Assembly: GCF_000002995.4 (NCBI RefSeq) | Contig: NW_025062476.1 | Span: 4,397,001-4,461,000 of the forward strand | DNA: 64,000 nt | Direction: 5' to 3' | Source of the DNA: Brugia malayi | Lineage: Eukaryota; Nematoda; Chromadorea; Rhabditida; Onchocercidae | Part shown: positions 1-11,480 of the stretch, in pieces | How the letters are laid out: each line of letters opens with the position of its first letter | How positions within the stretch are numbered: the first letter of the stretch is position 1 | Made by a program: the position numbers and the translations under genes | Notes under the pieces: model-generated | Database searches by the model: none | The model's input: only the letters and a program-made list of their open reading frames with translations | Told to the model about the DNA's origin: nothing

Positions 1-1878
1 TTCCATATCAAAAATCAAATTCCACTTATAGATAATTTATCTGAAGCTGGTAGTTTATCTGAACAGGTGCCAGAAATTTTATCTTTTATTCATCTTCCAA
101 TTAGAATAAAACAAAAGTTTCAAATTTGATGAAAAACGGTTGCATTTAACTGAAGGAAACAGTTATAGTAGTTTAATTTTTTAATTAATCTTTAAGCAAA
201 AGAATTGTAATCATTACTTCATTAATATTCAACAATTAATTTTGCAAATAAATGATGAATATACTAAAATGCATGACTTTTTATTTCAAATTATTAAGAA
301 ATGAGAATTGAAAACTTTATGAGCTAAAAGTTTTTTTCTTCCAAACATCGGAAATTCTATTTTGCAAATTAATATTCATATAAAATAGCTTACTTTTCTT
401 AGATTTCAAAAATAGTTAATTATTTCTTCGGGAAAATTTTTTTCGCAAAATTTTTTCTTTTTAGACAATTAAAGGAAACATTTATCTGAAGGATGTTTGT
501 TTCGTATATCCAATGTTTCGTCAAAATTCTATTCTCAGAAAATTTTCCATGTCTGCAACGTATGGTCAAACGGTAGCACTAATAGGACCAAGTGGTTGTG
601 GCAAAAGTACGGTGATTAAATTGCTGGAACGATTTTATGATGTTACTGATGGTGTTTTGGTGAATTTTTTTTTTATTGGAAAATGAAAATTAAATCTTTA
701 AAATTTTGTTTAGTTTATCTGTGTGACAACTCAAAATATTGCATAGATCTTCTGAAAATGCACTAAATACTTAATGTTGTTAATTGTCAAGACTGAATCT
801 TTTACTGATTTTTAAGCAACATTATTATGTAATCAATTACTTGAAATTAGCTAAGAAACAAATCTAATTGGAAAGACAGAAAATGCTCCAAAAGAATTTG
901 ATTTCCAACATTATATATAATTTCAAGTAAATTAAATTAAAGTTTATCGATGGTCACGATATCAAAAGTTATAATATTCGATATCTTCGATCACATATTG
1001 CATTGGTAGACCAAGAACCAACATTATTTAATGTAAGTATTCGAGACAATATTGCATATGGCTTGGATGATGCATCACAGGAACAAATTGAAGCAGCTGC
1101 GAAATTAGTCAATATTCACAGTTTTGTTGTCACTTTACCGCAGGTTTGTTTTCTTTAGGCGCAAAAGTTAAATATTGAAATAAAGTTAAGGCTTTCTGAT
1201 ATTTAAGTAATATATCTTTGGAAAGTAGAACCAAAAGCTTGACCGAAGTCCAATTTAGAGTTTTCTAATTCGAATCAACTATTCTCTCTATCTAAAATTA
1301 CTGAAAATCTTTATCGCTATAGAGCAAAAAATTAGAGATGCGACTTTTTTTTTTTTCGATGTTGTAACTAAAATGATTGAACTTCAATTATTTTCAGGGT
1401 TACGATACAATTGTTGGCTCAAAAGGAAGTCATTTGTCAGGTGGTCAAAAACAACGGATTGCAATTGCAAGAGCAATTATAAGAAATCCAAAAATACTTC
1501 TTCTTGATGAAGCTACTAGCGCTTTGGATAGTGAAAATGAAAAAGTATAGCACTTGTAATGTAAAACATATCTTAAAAGTCTAATGAGAAGAATGTCCAT
1601 TTAATTTAATTCTTGATCGATTTAAAAAAAATACCTTTATGAAGTTTTTTTTTTTTTTTTTTTAATGAATTCAAATTTAGATGGTACAAGAAGCACTGGA
1701 GACAGCACGTCGTGGTCGAACCTGTGTTGTGATCGCTCATCGTTTGAAAACAATTCAAAATGCTGATTTAATAATTGTTTTAAAAGATGGTCAAGTTGTA
1801 GAATGTGGTAATCACATTCAGCTATTAGCTCAAAAAGGCTTGTACTGTTATCTGATTGAAAAACAAAAGGTACTGTAA
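1..1878 (+). CDS. ABCB-type transporter (P-glycoprotein), C-terminal nucleotide-binding domain, 5' partial
   Basis: Five in-frame exons at 1-66, 465-659, 943-1143, 1398-1544 and 1681-1878, all phase 0, ending in TAA. The rest of the gene lies upstream of the window. Seen in order: the linker before NBD2 (IDNLSEAG), Walker [10 protein letters not shown] (585-611), Q-loop region DQEPTLFN, signature [14 protein letters not shown] (from 1434), Walker [13 protein letters not shown] and the switch histidine in IAHRL. These are the complete catalytic motifs of an ABC ATPase. The family exports lipids and xenobiotics across the plasma membrane using two membrane domains and two ATPase domains. In nematodes P-gps are implicated in drug efflux. 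The very C-terminal position and the linker suggest NBD2 of a full transporter. A half-transporter is possible because the membrane part is not visible. Confidence 0.93.
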
Positions 1879-2713
1879 GAATGTACTCGAACATTCCAAA
1901 GACACTAATTAATGCTGTTAACTTTAATCTTTTGATTATATTTAACTTTATGAAATAATCAATTTACTATGTTAAAAAAAAGTAACTTCTATCTTTAGAA
2001 AACCTGAAAAAGACAACTTATATCTCTAGTTAATCAGTCAATAATATGTATTTCAATCATTCACTTCAGCTATTTTTAAATGTTAAATTCAATTTGAATA
2101 ATGTCAACTAACACTATTCATTCTATCTGTGTGCTTTGTGAAAAAATAGGAAATAATCTTTCTACCTGTCCTTGGCTAGCAACAATTCATCAATTTATCT
2201 AAAATTGTTTTTTTTTTTTTTTTTTGAATTGAGCAGTTTTTGAATTTCTTTTAGGGATTCTCTGCTAACATGAATAAGCTTTTTTTTTTTGACATTATTA
2301 TTATCATCCAGCAATCCCTTCATCAACCTTCTTGATTTATCATAAATTTCTTCAATACTTTCCCAATCTAAATAGAATTCGATTGATAGCAGAATTCATT
2401 GATGATTTGAAGCTAAAATTTATATTCTTTCAATTCATTTCGTCCAATTTATTTTGAATCAAATTTCTATATACAAAATGTTGTATTACTAGGATTTGTT
2501 ATGTTTCTTGTTACACTATTAGCTTCATTAATTTTGATTTCTATATTTTCAAAGTTTGTTTTAATGTACTCAGTTAACAAACTTAAGTATAGATTATATA
2601 GTTTAAATATAGATTATATGTAATTTCAGATTTCGAAATGTTCCATTTTTTATTTTTTTATTTTTTTTTCTAATTTCATATTATATTCCTTTTCCGCATT
2701 ATGAAAGCTGTTG

Positions 2714-2796
<83 letters not shown>

Positions 2797-3721
2797 TAAT
2801 AATAATGATAATAATAATAATAACAATAATAATAATAATAATAAATCTGCAATTGTCTTCAAATCATTTGCTCTTTGCAAATTGCTTCAACTAATCATTT
2901 TAATCTGGAAATTCTAGGGAAAATTTCCCAACTTACATAAAATATTGATTAACTTTTTGCGTTTGAAGACTGAAAGAAAATAAATCCAAGCGTTGAATTT
3001 GATAAATTTGAAGTAAATTTCAGGAAATGGTTGTATAGAACGTTGTTTACTTAAATGACTTTTACCTAAATTCCCATCCAAATATCATTTTAGCTTCTTT
3101 GCCACTTTCAATATAGCAATAAGTTTGCATACTTTCACTGTATAAAAGAGAAGTAGTAAAAAAGTAGAAACAAAACATATAATAAAATTTGATGATAAAA
3201 AGTACAAAGCGAATAATACTGAAAAAAAAGTGTGTTCGCGAAAGAATATGAGAAGATTACTGGATATTGAAGTGCTGATAGTATAAGACAGTTCAAGAAG
3301 TAGAAAAAATCAAATTCTGAAATTTCTATTAGAGTCTTTCTGAAATCAGATTAAAATTATGTATAGCTCAGGAAAGCATAGTAGTGCAGAGTAAGTGATA
3401 TGTTAACTGTTAACCTATCAAGGAACTACAAATTCCTCCTCTTTATAGCAAATTGTGATTCATCGTGCAGAGCCTAAACTGAAAGAGTAATTTTCAATCA
3501 TAGATTATCACCAATATCTCTGTTCAAAAATTCAACGTAAGGTATAAGTTATTTGCATTCTGGTTGCCGCGTTATAAAATAGTTAGAGATTATCCGTGTT
3601 ATCCGGAGGTAGTGGGGCATCAAGTGGGATAGTAGTTGACCGTTTGTGAAAGTTGGGAGAGTGTGACAGTTTGGTGTCGTCTAGGTTTGTGTCATCATTT
3701 ATTGTCATATTTGAAGGAATT
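1879..3721. other. Intergenic region between ABC transporter and CTDNEP1
   Basis: No supported gene. It holds the 3' flank of the transporter, long T runs, a trinucleotide repeat (2716-2842) and, near its 3' end, the presumed promoter/5' UTR of the phosphatase gene. Open frames here are short and low complexity. Confidence 0.6.
2716..2842. repeat. AAT/ATA trinucleotide microsatellite
   Basis: About 125 bp of near-perfect ATA/AAT repeats with a few G or C interruptions. Reading it as protein gives poly-Asn or poly-Leu, which is an artefact of the repeat and not a gene. Confidence 0.97.
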
Positions 3722-6008
3722 ATGAAACGTCGAAGGGATAATGGCAGTATGGTTGCGGGACGAAATGCTTTGATGCGTGCCGTGAAGACTTTGATAGCTG
3801 CCTTTTGCTTTTATGCTTTGGGTCTTTTCAATTGTATCACTTATACCATTCGAAGACAGTACCGCAATGTATGTTCTGATTTTTTGATTTATAAGAAACG
3901 AATATCGATTAAACTATACTTGAAATGGGGCAAAGTGACATTTATTCCTCGCTTAAGCAGCATAGTACAGAGAGCTTTCCCAGTATATTTTAAAAGCAGA
4001 AGTTGTTGGTTCTAGCTACTATTTAAAATTTTCTTTTCAGCAGATACTGCTCGTTCTTTTGAAATGCGCCAAATAAAGCTCATTAAATTAGTTTAGTCGG
4101 TCAAACTGTCTAGCTAGTAGGTTTTCAACCTTGTTTCATCAAATATTGAGACTATTATAGCAATAGTTTCTCATACATCGGTATAGCACAGGTGGATTTG
4201 ATGCAATATCAAGTTTTTCAAAGTTATTCCATAGGTCATACAAAGTAGTTATTTGTTAATGATGACGAAATTTAGTTTTGAAGGAGGTATTTCAATTACT
4301 GAATGTGTAATATGCGCGTAAATGATTGCTTTCAAATTCTGCTCAGAAATTATAGTTGCATTTCAGATAAGAAAACGTCAAGTTATTCGTTATGAATACG
4401 TTCCTCTCTCACCTTTATCGGCACATCGATTGAGTAAGTTCTAATTTGTACTTTTATTTTGTTCGTTGCTCTTTTTGATGTTACAAGTATGGAACTATTT
4501 TATCACTGTTACCTGTTGCTTCCTTTTATGTGGGATTGGTGCATTGAAAATGAAATTTAATAGTTAAAGAGGTTTTGTGATTCATTTTTCTACAATCTGC
4601 GAAAAATTTCCAGGCGTGGTGAAGCGGAAAATTTTGGTGCTTGATTTAGATGAAACACTAATACACTCACATCATGACGGTATTATACGTCCTATGGTTA
4701 AACCCGGTACACCACCCGATTTTGTGTTACGAGTAAAGCTTATCTTATTCACTCATGGTTTGAGTAATAGTTTTTTAATTTATTACAAATATCTTAGTTA
4801 AATAGTTTCTGTTGTTGAAAAAGAGCAGTCAGAAATTTTAGCAATATATGTTGTACAAAGAACTGAGATGCTTCTAAGTCATCCATTCCGTTCCTTGACT
4901 GTTATGATTATCTATTTTCATTTCATTATTTTCTTTCATCTGAATGATTTTATTTTATTTTTTTTTTCTGGATACAAATCGTTTTGCTTTAGCAATTTGT
5001 ACCAACTCGGTTTCGCCTTGAAAAATTCAGCACAGGTCCAGTATAACTCTTGTTACATTAACTCTCTCCATATTTTCCATTAGGAATTGGAAAATTGGGA
5101 GATTCTGATGGAATTAAGTTAGGTTACATTATTAACTTTTGTAATTTGCGTCGAATCATAAGCTGTAATTACAGGTGAATATTGACCGACATCCAGTCCG
5201 ATTTTTTGTGCACTGTAGACCTCATGTTGATTATTTTCTTTCGATGGTTAGCCAGTGGTTTGATTTAGTTATTTTTACTGCGTCCATGGAAATTTATGGG
5301 AGTTCGGTGGCCGACAAACTTGATAATGGTAAAGGCATCTTGCAAAGGCGTTATTTCAGGTATGCGTGATTCCGGGCCATTTTTATTTAGTTATTACTTC
5401 TCGCTGCTGAATCTACTTTAAGTTTTTGAAACAGTATATTTATGTCTTTAATATATGTTTGTTTTTACCAATAAATTATAATAACATAATCAGACTTTAT
5501 ATTTTCAGTTTAAAATTTCATTCACTTTCAGTTTATTATCTCTTTCTGATATTTTAGGCAACATTGTACAATGGATTATGGTGGATATACAAAAGATCTT
5601 TCTGCTGTACATGCCGATCTTTCATCAATATTTATATTAGATAATTCTCCCAGTGCATATAGGAAGTTTCCTCGTAAGTTTGCAGATTTCAGTATTTCTT
5701 AATAATGTGTATTTGTATGGACAATAGAATGTCATTTCTTAAGATTTATAACTTTTTCTTTAGATTTATAACTTTCATGATTTATAACTTTTTCCTTATA
5801 TTTAATTCTGTTAGAGTACCAATTTTTTATTTGAAAAACTTCTTAAGCAGCAAATATAATGGTTGCTGAGTTGTTATTCTGTTGCCCCATGCATATTCAG
5901 GCATCATTCGGTAACTAGGCCTTCTTCTATTATTTATAATTTGATAAGTGCTTTACAGTTACATTTATGAAGCGGAGGCTTCCAAAATATAAGGCGTAAA
6001 ATTTAGAA

Positions 6009-6040
<32 letters not shown>

Positions 6041-6307
6041 GGACAGGAATTAATTCACGAAAAACTGAAAGGGAAATCAGTGGCAAAACAAAAAAATAAA
6101 AACTATACTGAAAAAAGTTAAATTTTCTATACAAACTCGTCTAGGTTTTTAAATATTTCAGAAAATGCAATACCAATACGATCTTGGTTTTCGGATCCTA
6201 CAGATACATGTTTGTTAGCATTATTACCTTTTTTGGATGCACTTCGATTTGCATCTGATGTACGTTCAATTTTAAGTCGAAATCAACAGCTTCAACAAGT
6301 TTGGTAG
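3722..6307 (+). CDS. cnep-1: CTD nuclear envelope phosphatase 1 (Dullard family)
   Basis: Six exons at 3722-3868, 4367-4433, 4614-4732, 5175-5359, 5558-5673 and 6162-6307 join in frame to about 259 residues, close to the 244-residue human CTDNEP1. Residues 16-45 form an N-terminal membrane anchor ([19 protein letters not shown]). The HAD/FCP catalytic motif [13 protein letters not shown] follows, then [26 protein letters not shown], the second catalytic block ILDNSP and the C-terminal [22 protein letters not shown]. In this family the DxDx(T/V) aspartates carry out phosphate transfer. The enzyme sits at the ER/nuclear envelope and dephosphorylates lipin, controlling phospholipid synthesis and nuclear membrane form. 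Start: the ATG immediately precedes a basic MKRRR stretch, as expected before an anchor. The symbol follows the C. elegans orthologue name. Confidence 0.95.
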
Positions 6308-8580
6308 CCATTCTGAGAGATGAATCATGCAGATTTGTATGCCATTTGCCGTACCAACATCTGATATCAATTTTAGTCCATAATTTTGTGCTATGTCGCA
6401 CCATTATAGCATAGTTCGTACAAGTATTTGTAGTTAACTTTAATATGCAGTACAGCATATCATTCTATTTATGATAGAAATTTTATTTCTTTCTAGTTTC
6501 CAGCTGCTCATATATTTAGTGAATAAGCGGTTGCAGTTGTTTTCATTGTTATTCATTTAACCTCTTCATATTGTTTATTTATGGGTATCTCATCAGGAAT
6601 GGCATTATTATGTATGCCTTTGTAAAAATTTGAAGGAGGGTCTTTTTTTTGTTTCAGAATTGAATTGATGGTTAGTTACTGCTAGAATCATGTGTTAATG
6701 AAGTAGGTTTGTGAGAGATTAACATTTTTAGTTACACCAGTGCAGTGAAGTGCCATAGTATGGAAATGCATTTGAATTGCAACAGTTATTTCAAATTATA
6801 GATTCATAGTTCGTAAGTATTTGTGATAGATAGAAGGAAAATAAACTTGAAATCAGAAATATTTCAAAATTTTATGGCACTATCTTTGCAAGTTGTGAAT
6901 CTTGTATAAAAATTATCATCGTAATTTGTAATTAACCACAGATGGCATTTGGATCACATTGTATATTGCTCTTTCTGGCATGTTTTATTCGCTTACTACG
7001 AGTAAGTCCATTGTTCCATGTAAGTTTTGATCTCATCAGACTTGTTCCATTTCATGGACAATCTTGGTTTAACTATCTTTTTCATTTTTCATTGAAACAA
7101 CGTTTTGTTTGTGGTTATATGGGAGATGGAAGGTAATAATCAGACGTTTATGCAGTATCATCTTAAGATTTAGAAAAATTAATGGGTGTTTGATAAAAAA
7201 TTGTATTTGTTTGTAAATATGCAACAGTAAACTTTCTTGATTTTTGAAAAGGAAATCTGAAATACTGAAATACTAGAAAAAAAAAAACGAGAAAATGAAA
7301 TCTAATACAATATCGATTTTTCCATGAAAATGCGTCTTAAATATTTGGGGGGATATTGTTTTTTTTTTTTTTTTTTTTTTGATAATTTCAATTTTTTAAA
7401 GAGGGTGTTTCCCTTGATTTACAGATACAGCGGTTTTTTTTTTTTTTTTTTTTTTTTTATTGAAGCATAATAAGCGACTTGAAATTTTATTGACTAAAGT
7501 CAATAATTATGCATTGGCAAGTAGGATAAACAACAATTATCAGGGAATAAAATCAATTATGAGAAAGTTTCAAATTCCTTCAACAATTACAAAGCTTACA
7601 CTTTGTTAGCAGAAATGAATGTAGAACAAGAGCACATGAATACATGAGAGGAGATTTAAAAAGTAGATCTTAATGTACCTACAATGTTGATCAATCATAG
7701 TATCTGGTACTTATATGATTATTTGAGATTATTTTCGACAATATAAAATTGTAGCAAACCTGTCATATTTTTTTAAAAAAAATTTATGTATATGAATTTT
7801 TAGACCTATGTGACTAGTATATACGATTACATTCATATACGACGGCATATGGCGATTACATTCATATTGACTAAGATAAAATATAATTTTTAGTAAAGAA
7901 TAAATGATATACGAAGGTATGATAGAATAAGTATTTTTGATAGAATATTTCTTATCAAAATTTTTAGGCAGCGACAAATTAGTATTAGCCCTCAGTTTAA
8001 TAGATTTTTTGAGGAAAAAAAGAACTTTTCACTTTTAATTTTAATTTGGATTCTCAATGAGTTGTAGTTAAGGATTCAAAAAAAATTAGAGGTATTGTAA
8101 TGGTTTGATGATTAAATACAAAGATCTTGATAATATGTAATGCATGACAAAGTATTGTTAGTAAAATAACTTACTGAGCATTTTGTATAGAGTAATATCA
8201 TAGACAAAAAGATATCCATCTGATAAGATCATTTCATATCTATTTATAAATTTGAAATTCTCAGTGCAAGATGTAAAATTTAAAAAAACTGTCACAGCGA
8301 GAAGGAAATGAAGTAAAAATGACTAAATAGGGAGGATATCAAGACATATAGATCAAACGAAATGGTATATCATATCAGTATATCAGCGCACATAGTATCG
8401 CTTGAAATAATCGTATAAAAGTTGTAAATATTTTTTGTTATTCATTTATCATAGAACAATTTTATCACTAACTAATATCACTAGTGACTTATGACTTATG
8501 ACCATTACTGTTAAGTTCTAAAAGTTACAATGATATCACTAAGGTCTATTACTTCATTTCCTTCTACTAATCCTATCAAT
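6308..8580. other. Intergenic region after CTDNEP1
   Basis: No gene that I can support. It contains long homopolymer T runs near 7360 and 7440 and a 15-bp direct repeat (CGATTACATTCATAT) near 7823 and 7852. An open frame at 6942-7136 encodes a hydrophobic 64-residue peptide but has no homology I recognise and no splice context. Confidence 0.5.
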
Positions 8581-9978
8581 TTACATTTCATCAGAACTTT
8601 CGTTCTCCGAAGAAGGAAGTTGTAATTGCAGTTTAAAATCAGCAGAAAGTTCTGACAATTTTAGTTGTATCGGTAGATTGGAATCAATAACATTTGGATA
8701 AACTATTGACGTTGGCTTAAACAGAAATGGTATATTGAAATTTCTCAGTGCTTCTCTATCTGAAAACCTATAACTTATACCGGGTCGACTTTGTTGGTCA
8801 TCAAAAAACATCCTAGGAGGTGGTAGTGGTGGTAATTGTGGTAATGCTGGTAATACTGGTAAAGGTTGTTGTGGTGGTAAAGCTGGTAGAAGTGAAGCTG
8901 GAGGTAGAAGTGGAAGTAGAGGTGGAGCTAGAGGTGGATATCTCAGGTACAACGGGAAAGTAGATCGATTTTGAAGGTAGGGTGGATATGACAAGCTAGG
9001 TCTCCAGTTCTGTTCATCTTGCCATCGTTTGCTGAAATAGGAAATCTATGATTTAAATTCTTATAAATTTTGGAGACTTTAAAATTCACTAGACTCATTC
9101 AAACTTGCACCATTAAGATAGCATCCAAAGAATTTCAATCATCAAATGATCGATGAATTATGTGATCCGCAAATATTGTTATATCAATGTAAGAGCTAAA
9201 TTATCCGAATATTTTAATTGCTAACATTTTATTATATGACAATTAAAATATGTGAAAAAAAAAAGGCTTGCAAGAAGAGTTTTTATAAAATATTTAAAAC
9301 ATTTTTATTGCACTCAAAACAATATATCTAAAAATGAATTAAGAGATTTTATATTTCTTATATTTATCAAAAAAAAAAAAAAAAAAAAGGAAGAAAAAAT
9401 TATAAAGGAATCTCGAAGAAAGTTAAATGATAAATAACTTACAATGTCCTTACATATAACGGTCCATTAGTGGTATCTTGCTTTTCTAGCCAATTACGAT
9501 AAATCGGCACTTCATCATTTCTTGTTGCAACAATAAAAAAAAATATTTGTTGTTCTAGTTCTGCTCGTAATGCAGCTATTCGTGCAAGCACTAAATGTTT
9601 TTCTTCCAAGTTTGCATCATTCAGAATAACTAGTCTAACTTGTGCTGAGATTATCTACAGAAATAAAGTATAAGTTAGAAAAAATATATAATTTAAAAAA
9701 ATAAAAAAAAGTAATAAATAATATATTAATTTATTTCAACAACAACAACAATAGCAAAAAAAAAAAAAAAACACATGCGATTATAAAAAGTTAATCAATT
9801 CTGGAGTACTAATGGAATTTATGATGATATCACTGAAATTATAAATTAGAAATAGATGTATTAGAATTAGATAATGTTAAATTTAGAAGTATACCTGTTG
9901 TTTAAGATTCTGAATATTATGAAAAATTTGTTGTACAGTAGCACCAGGAAATAATTGATAGAATAGATCTCGTAACAT
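8581..9978 (-). CDS. Unrecognised proline/leucine-rich protein
   Basis: Three exons on the minus strand: 9978-9895, 9654-9443 and 9031-8581. Phases join exactly (28 codons, then 212 + 451 nt) to give about 248 residues ending in TGA or TAA-type stop at 8581. The N-terminal 110 residues look helical, with a probable short coiled coil (LEEKHLVLARIAALRAELEQQ minus its last residue is charged/hydrophobic heptad-like). Next comes a very proline/leucine-rich stretch (repeats of LLPLLPP, LPALPQLPPLPPP) and an acidic C-terminus (SSENESSDEM). I recognise no domain. The proline tract could bind SH3/WW/EVH1-type modules, which is inference only. Start chosen at the first in-frame ATG of the upstream exon. 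The frame remains open further upstream to a stop near 10095, so an earlier exon is possible. It is transcribed divergently from the membrane protein at 10502. Confidence 0.72.
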
Positions 9979-10501
9979 TTGTAGTAAAAAATTATTTATT
10001 TGAATGATAGGTATCAGAAGAAGTGATAAACATCGAGTAGGATTATTTAAGATTTCGAAAGTAAAGGAAATAATTCTGTTTTGGAGGCATATCTATGATC
10101 ATATAAAATCTTAAAGATCATTGATTACCCTTTTCTTTTCTCCCTCCTTCTTCTTCCCATTTCCCGGGAAAAATGAAACTTTTAAAAATTTGTGAATAAA
10201 TATTTATTCATTACCAAAAAGATAAGAAAGTATTCTTGAAATATTTGAAACAAGGAAAAAAAAAATTGATCAGTTTAATAGTAAAGCTATCAAAGCAAAT
10301 AAATATTCATAATAGACAGAAATCAAATATAATCCAATGTAAAACAGATTTATCGGTTTAATTTCTAAGCATAAAATTGTACTCAAAATTTTCTGCTTTA
10401 ATTAGGAAAGATATCAAATTTGCATTTTTAGCAGTGAAATTATAAATTATAAAATAGGATACAACTCGATAAATTCATATTAGATAAGATAAGAATTGAG
10501 T
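9979..10501. promoter_or_regulatory. Putative shared divergent promoter region
   Basis: About 520 bp separate the starts of two genes transcribed away from each other. By position this must hold both promoters unless the minus-strand gene has a further 5' exon. I see no specific regulatory motif. Confidence 0.4.
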
Positions 10502-11480
10502 ATGACTTGTTGTGGGTCAAAGAGTAGTATATTCCTGAATTTTCTTCTGTATTTCCTTTATGTTTTACTTATTTTCGAAGAAGTATGCTTTCTTTTATTA
10601 TCAATTATCTGTTTTATTTGAGAATGCAATAATTAAATAGAACTAGTTAATCTTATCAAAAATTTGTAGCATACAATAAGCACAAATAATTAACATCATT
10701 TCTATTGTGTAATAAATTGATGGATTTTAAATTAAAATTTAAATCCATTTTTTGATAAATTTTCTAATTTCATTTCAGTCATGCTTAATTTGCACAGCAA
10801 TATTATTGTTATGTTTACCTGCTTTTTTATTTTATAAAGCAATTGCATTACTCACAACCTTTGCAACTTTGTTTGGCTTTGGTTCTATAATATTGCGCAT
10901 GGGTACCTGGCGAGAAGTACACCAGATGGAAAAGTTACAAGCTATTAAATCACCACCTGTAAATGCAACAAATCATCCTGAAAAATAATTCGGAATTTAT
11001 TCAAAATCTCCGTTTCATTAAGATATATGCTCAAGAATTTTTTTTTTTTAAATTTCTTTTGAATTTAAATTTTCTAATTTTTTAATTTTAGAAAATATTC
11101 TTGAACATTTCACGAACATTGATTTAAATTGGAGCTTATCAAAACTAAGCTAGGAAAGATATTTAGCATATTAATAGCATATTTTATTAATTAACCTGTA
11201 ATTGCTAAGCATTACATTATCGTTAAGCAATGTTTTTTTTTTTTTTTTCTCCTTTTTCTTTAATTGTGTTAAAGAAATTAGATTTTTTCGATGTTAAAAA
11301 TTTGCTGCTTTTTAATTTCAGGAAATATTCTTGAATGCTTCACGAGCATTGATGACCTGGTCAGCATTGATTGCTTGGTTTTGGCTCAATTACACATTTA
11401 AATTCAACGATTTTGTTAATACAAGATGGTTTATTTCGGTACCAATAGCAATTTCTTTCTATTTCACTTCATTTATTTGA
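10502..11480 (+). CDS. Small multi-pass membrane protein, unrecognised
   Basis: Three phase-0 exons at 10502-10582, 10779-10958 and 11322-11480 give about 139 residues. The sequence is strongly hydrophobic, with four or five probable membrane helices: SIFLNFLLYFLYVLLIF, ICTAILLLCLPAFLFYK, LTTFATLFGFGSIILRM, ALMTWSALIAWFWLNYTF and WFISVPIAISFYFTSFI. A hydrophilic loop (WREVHQMEKLQAIKSPP) lies between helices 3 and 4. I do not recognise the family. Reading through the second donor gives an alternative end (NATNHPEK, stop near 10986). A decayed copy of the start of exon 3 lies at 11080-11127 and could serve as an alternative terminal exon. Donor, acceptor and phase agreement at both junctions supports a real gene. 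Confidence 0.7.
11080..11127 (+). repeat. Decayed duplicate of the exon 3 acceptor and exon start
   Basis: About 45 bp closely match 11310-11354, including a TTTTAG acceptor and the first codons of exon 3 in the same frame (KIFLNISRTLI then TAA, against EIFLNASRALM in the functional exon). Confidence 0.75.

Noticed and set aside
2650..2917. Poly-asparagine and poly-leucine open frames
   Set aside because: They are translations of the AAT/ATA microsatellite on either strand and have no other coding features.
6198..6458. Minus-strand 86-residue frame
   Set aside because: It lies opposite the last exon of the CTDNEP1 gene and is a shadow of that exon.
6942..7136. Hydrophobic 64-residue plus-strand frame
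   Set aside because: It has a leader-like composition but no homology, splice context or poly(A) support; chance frames of this size are common in this sequence.
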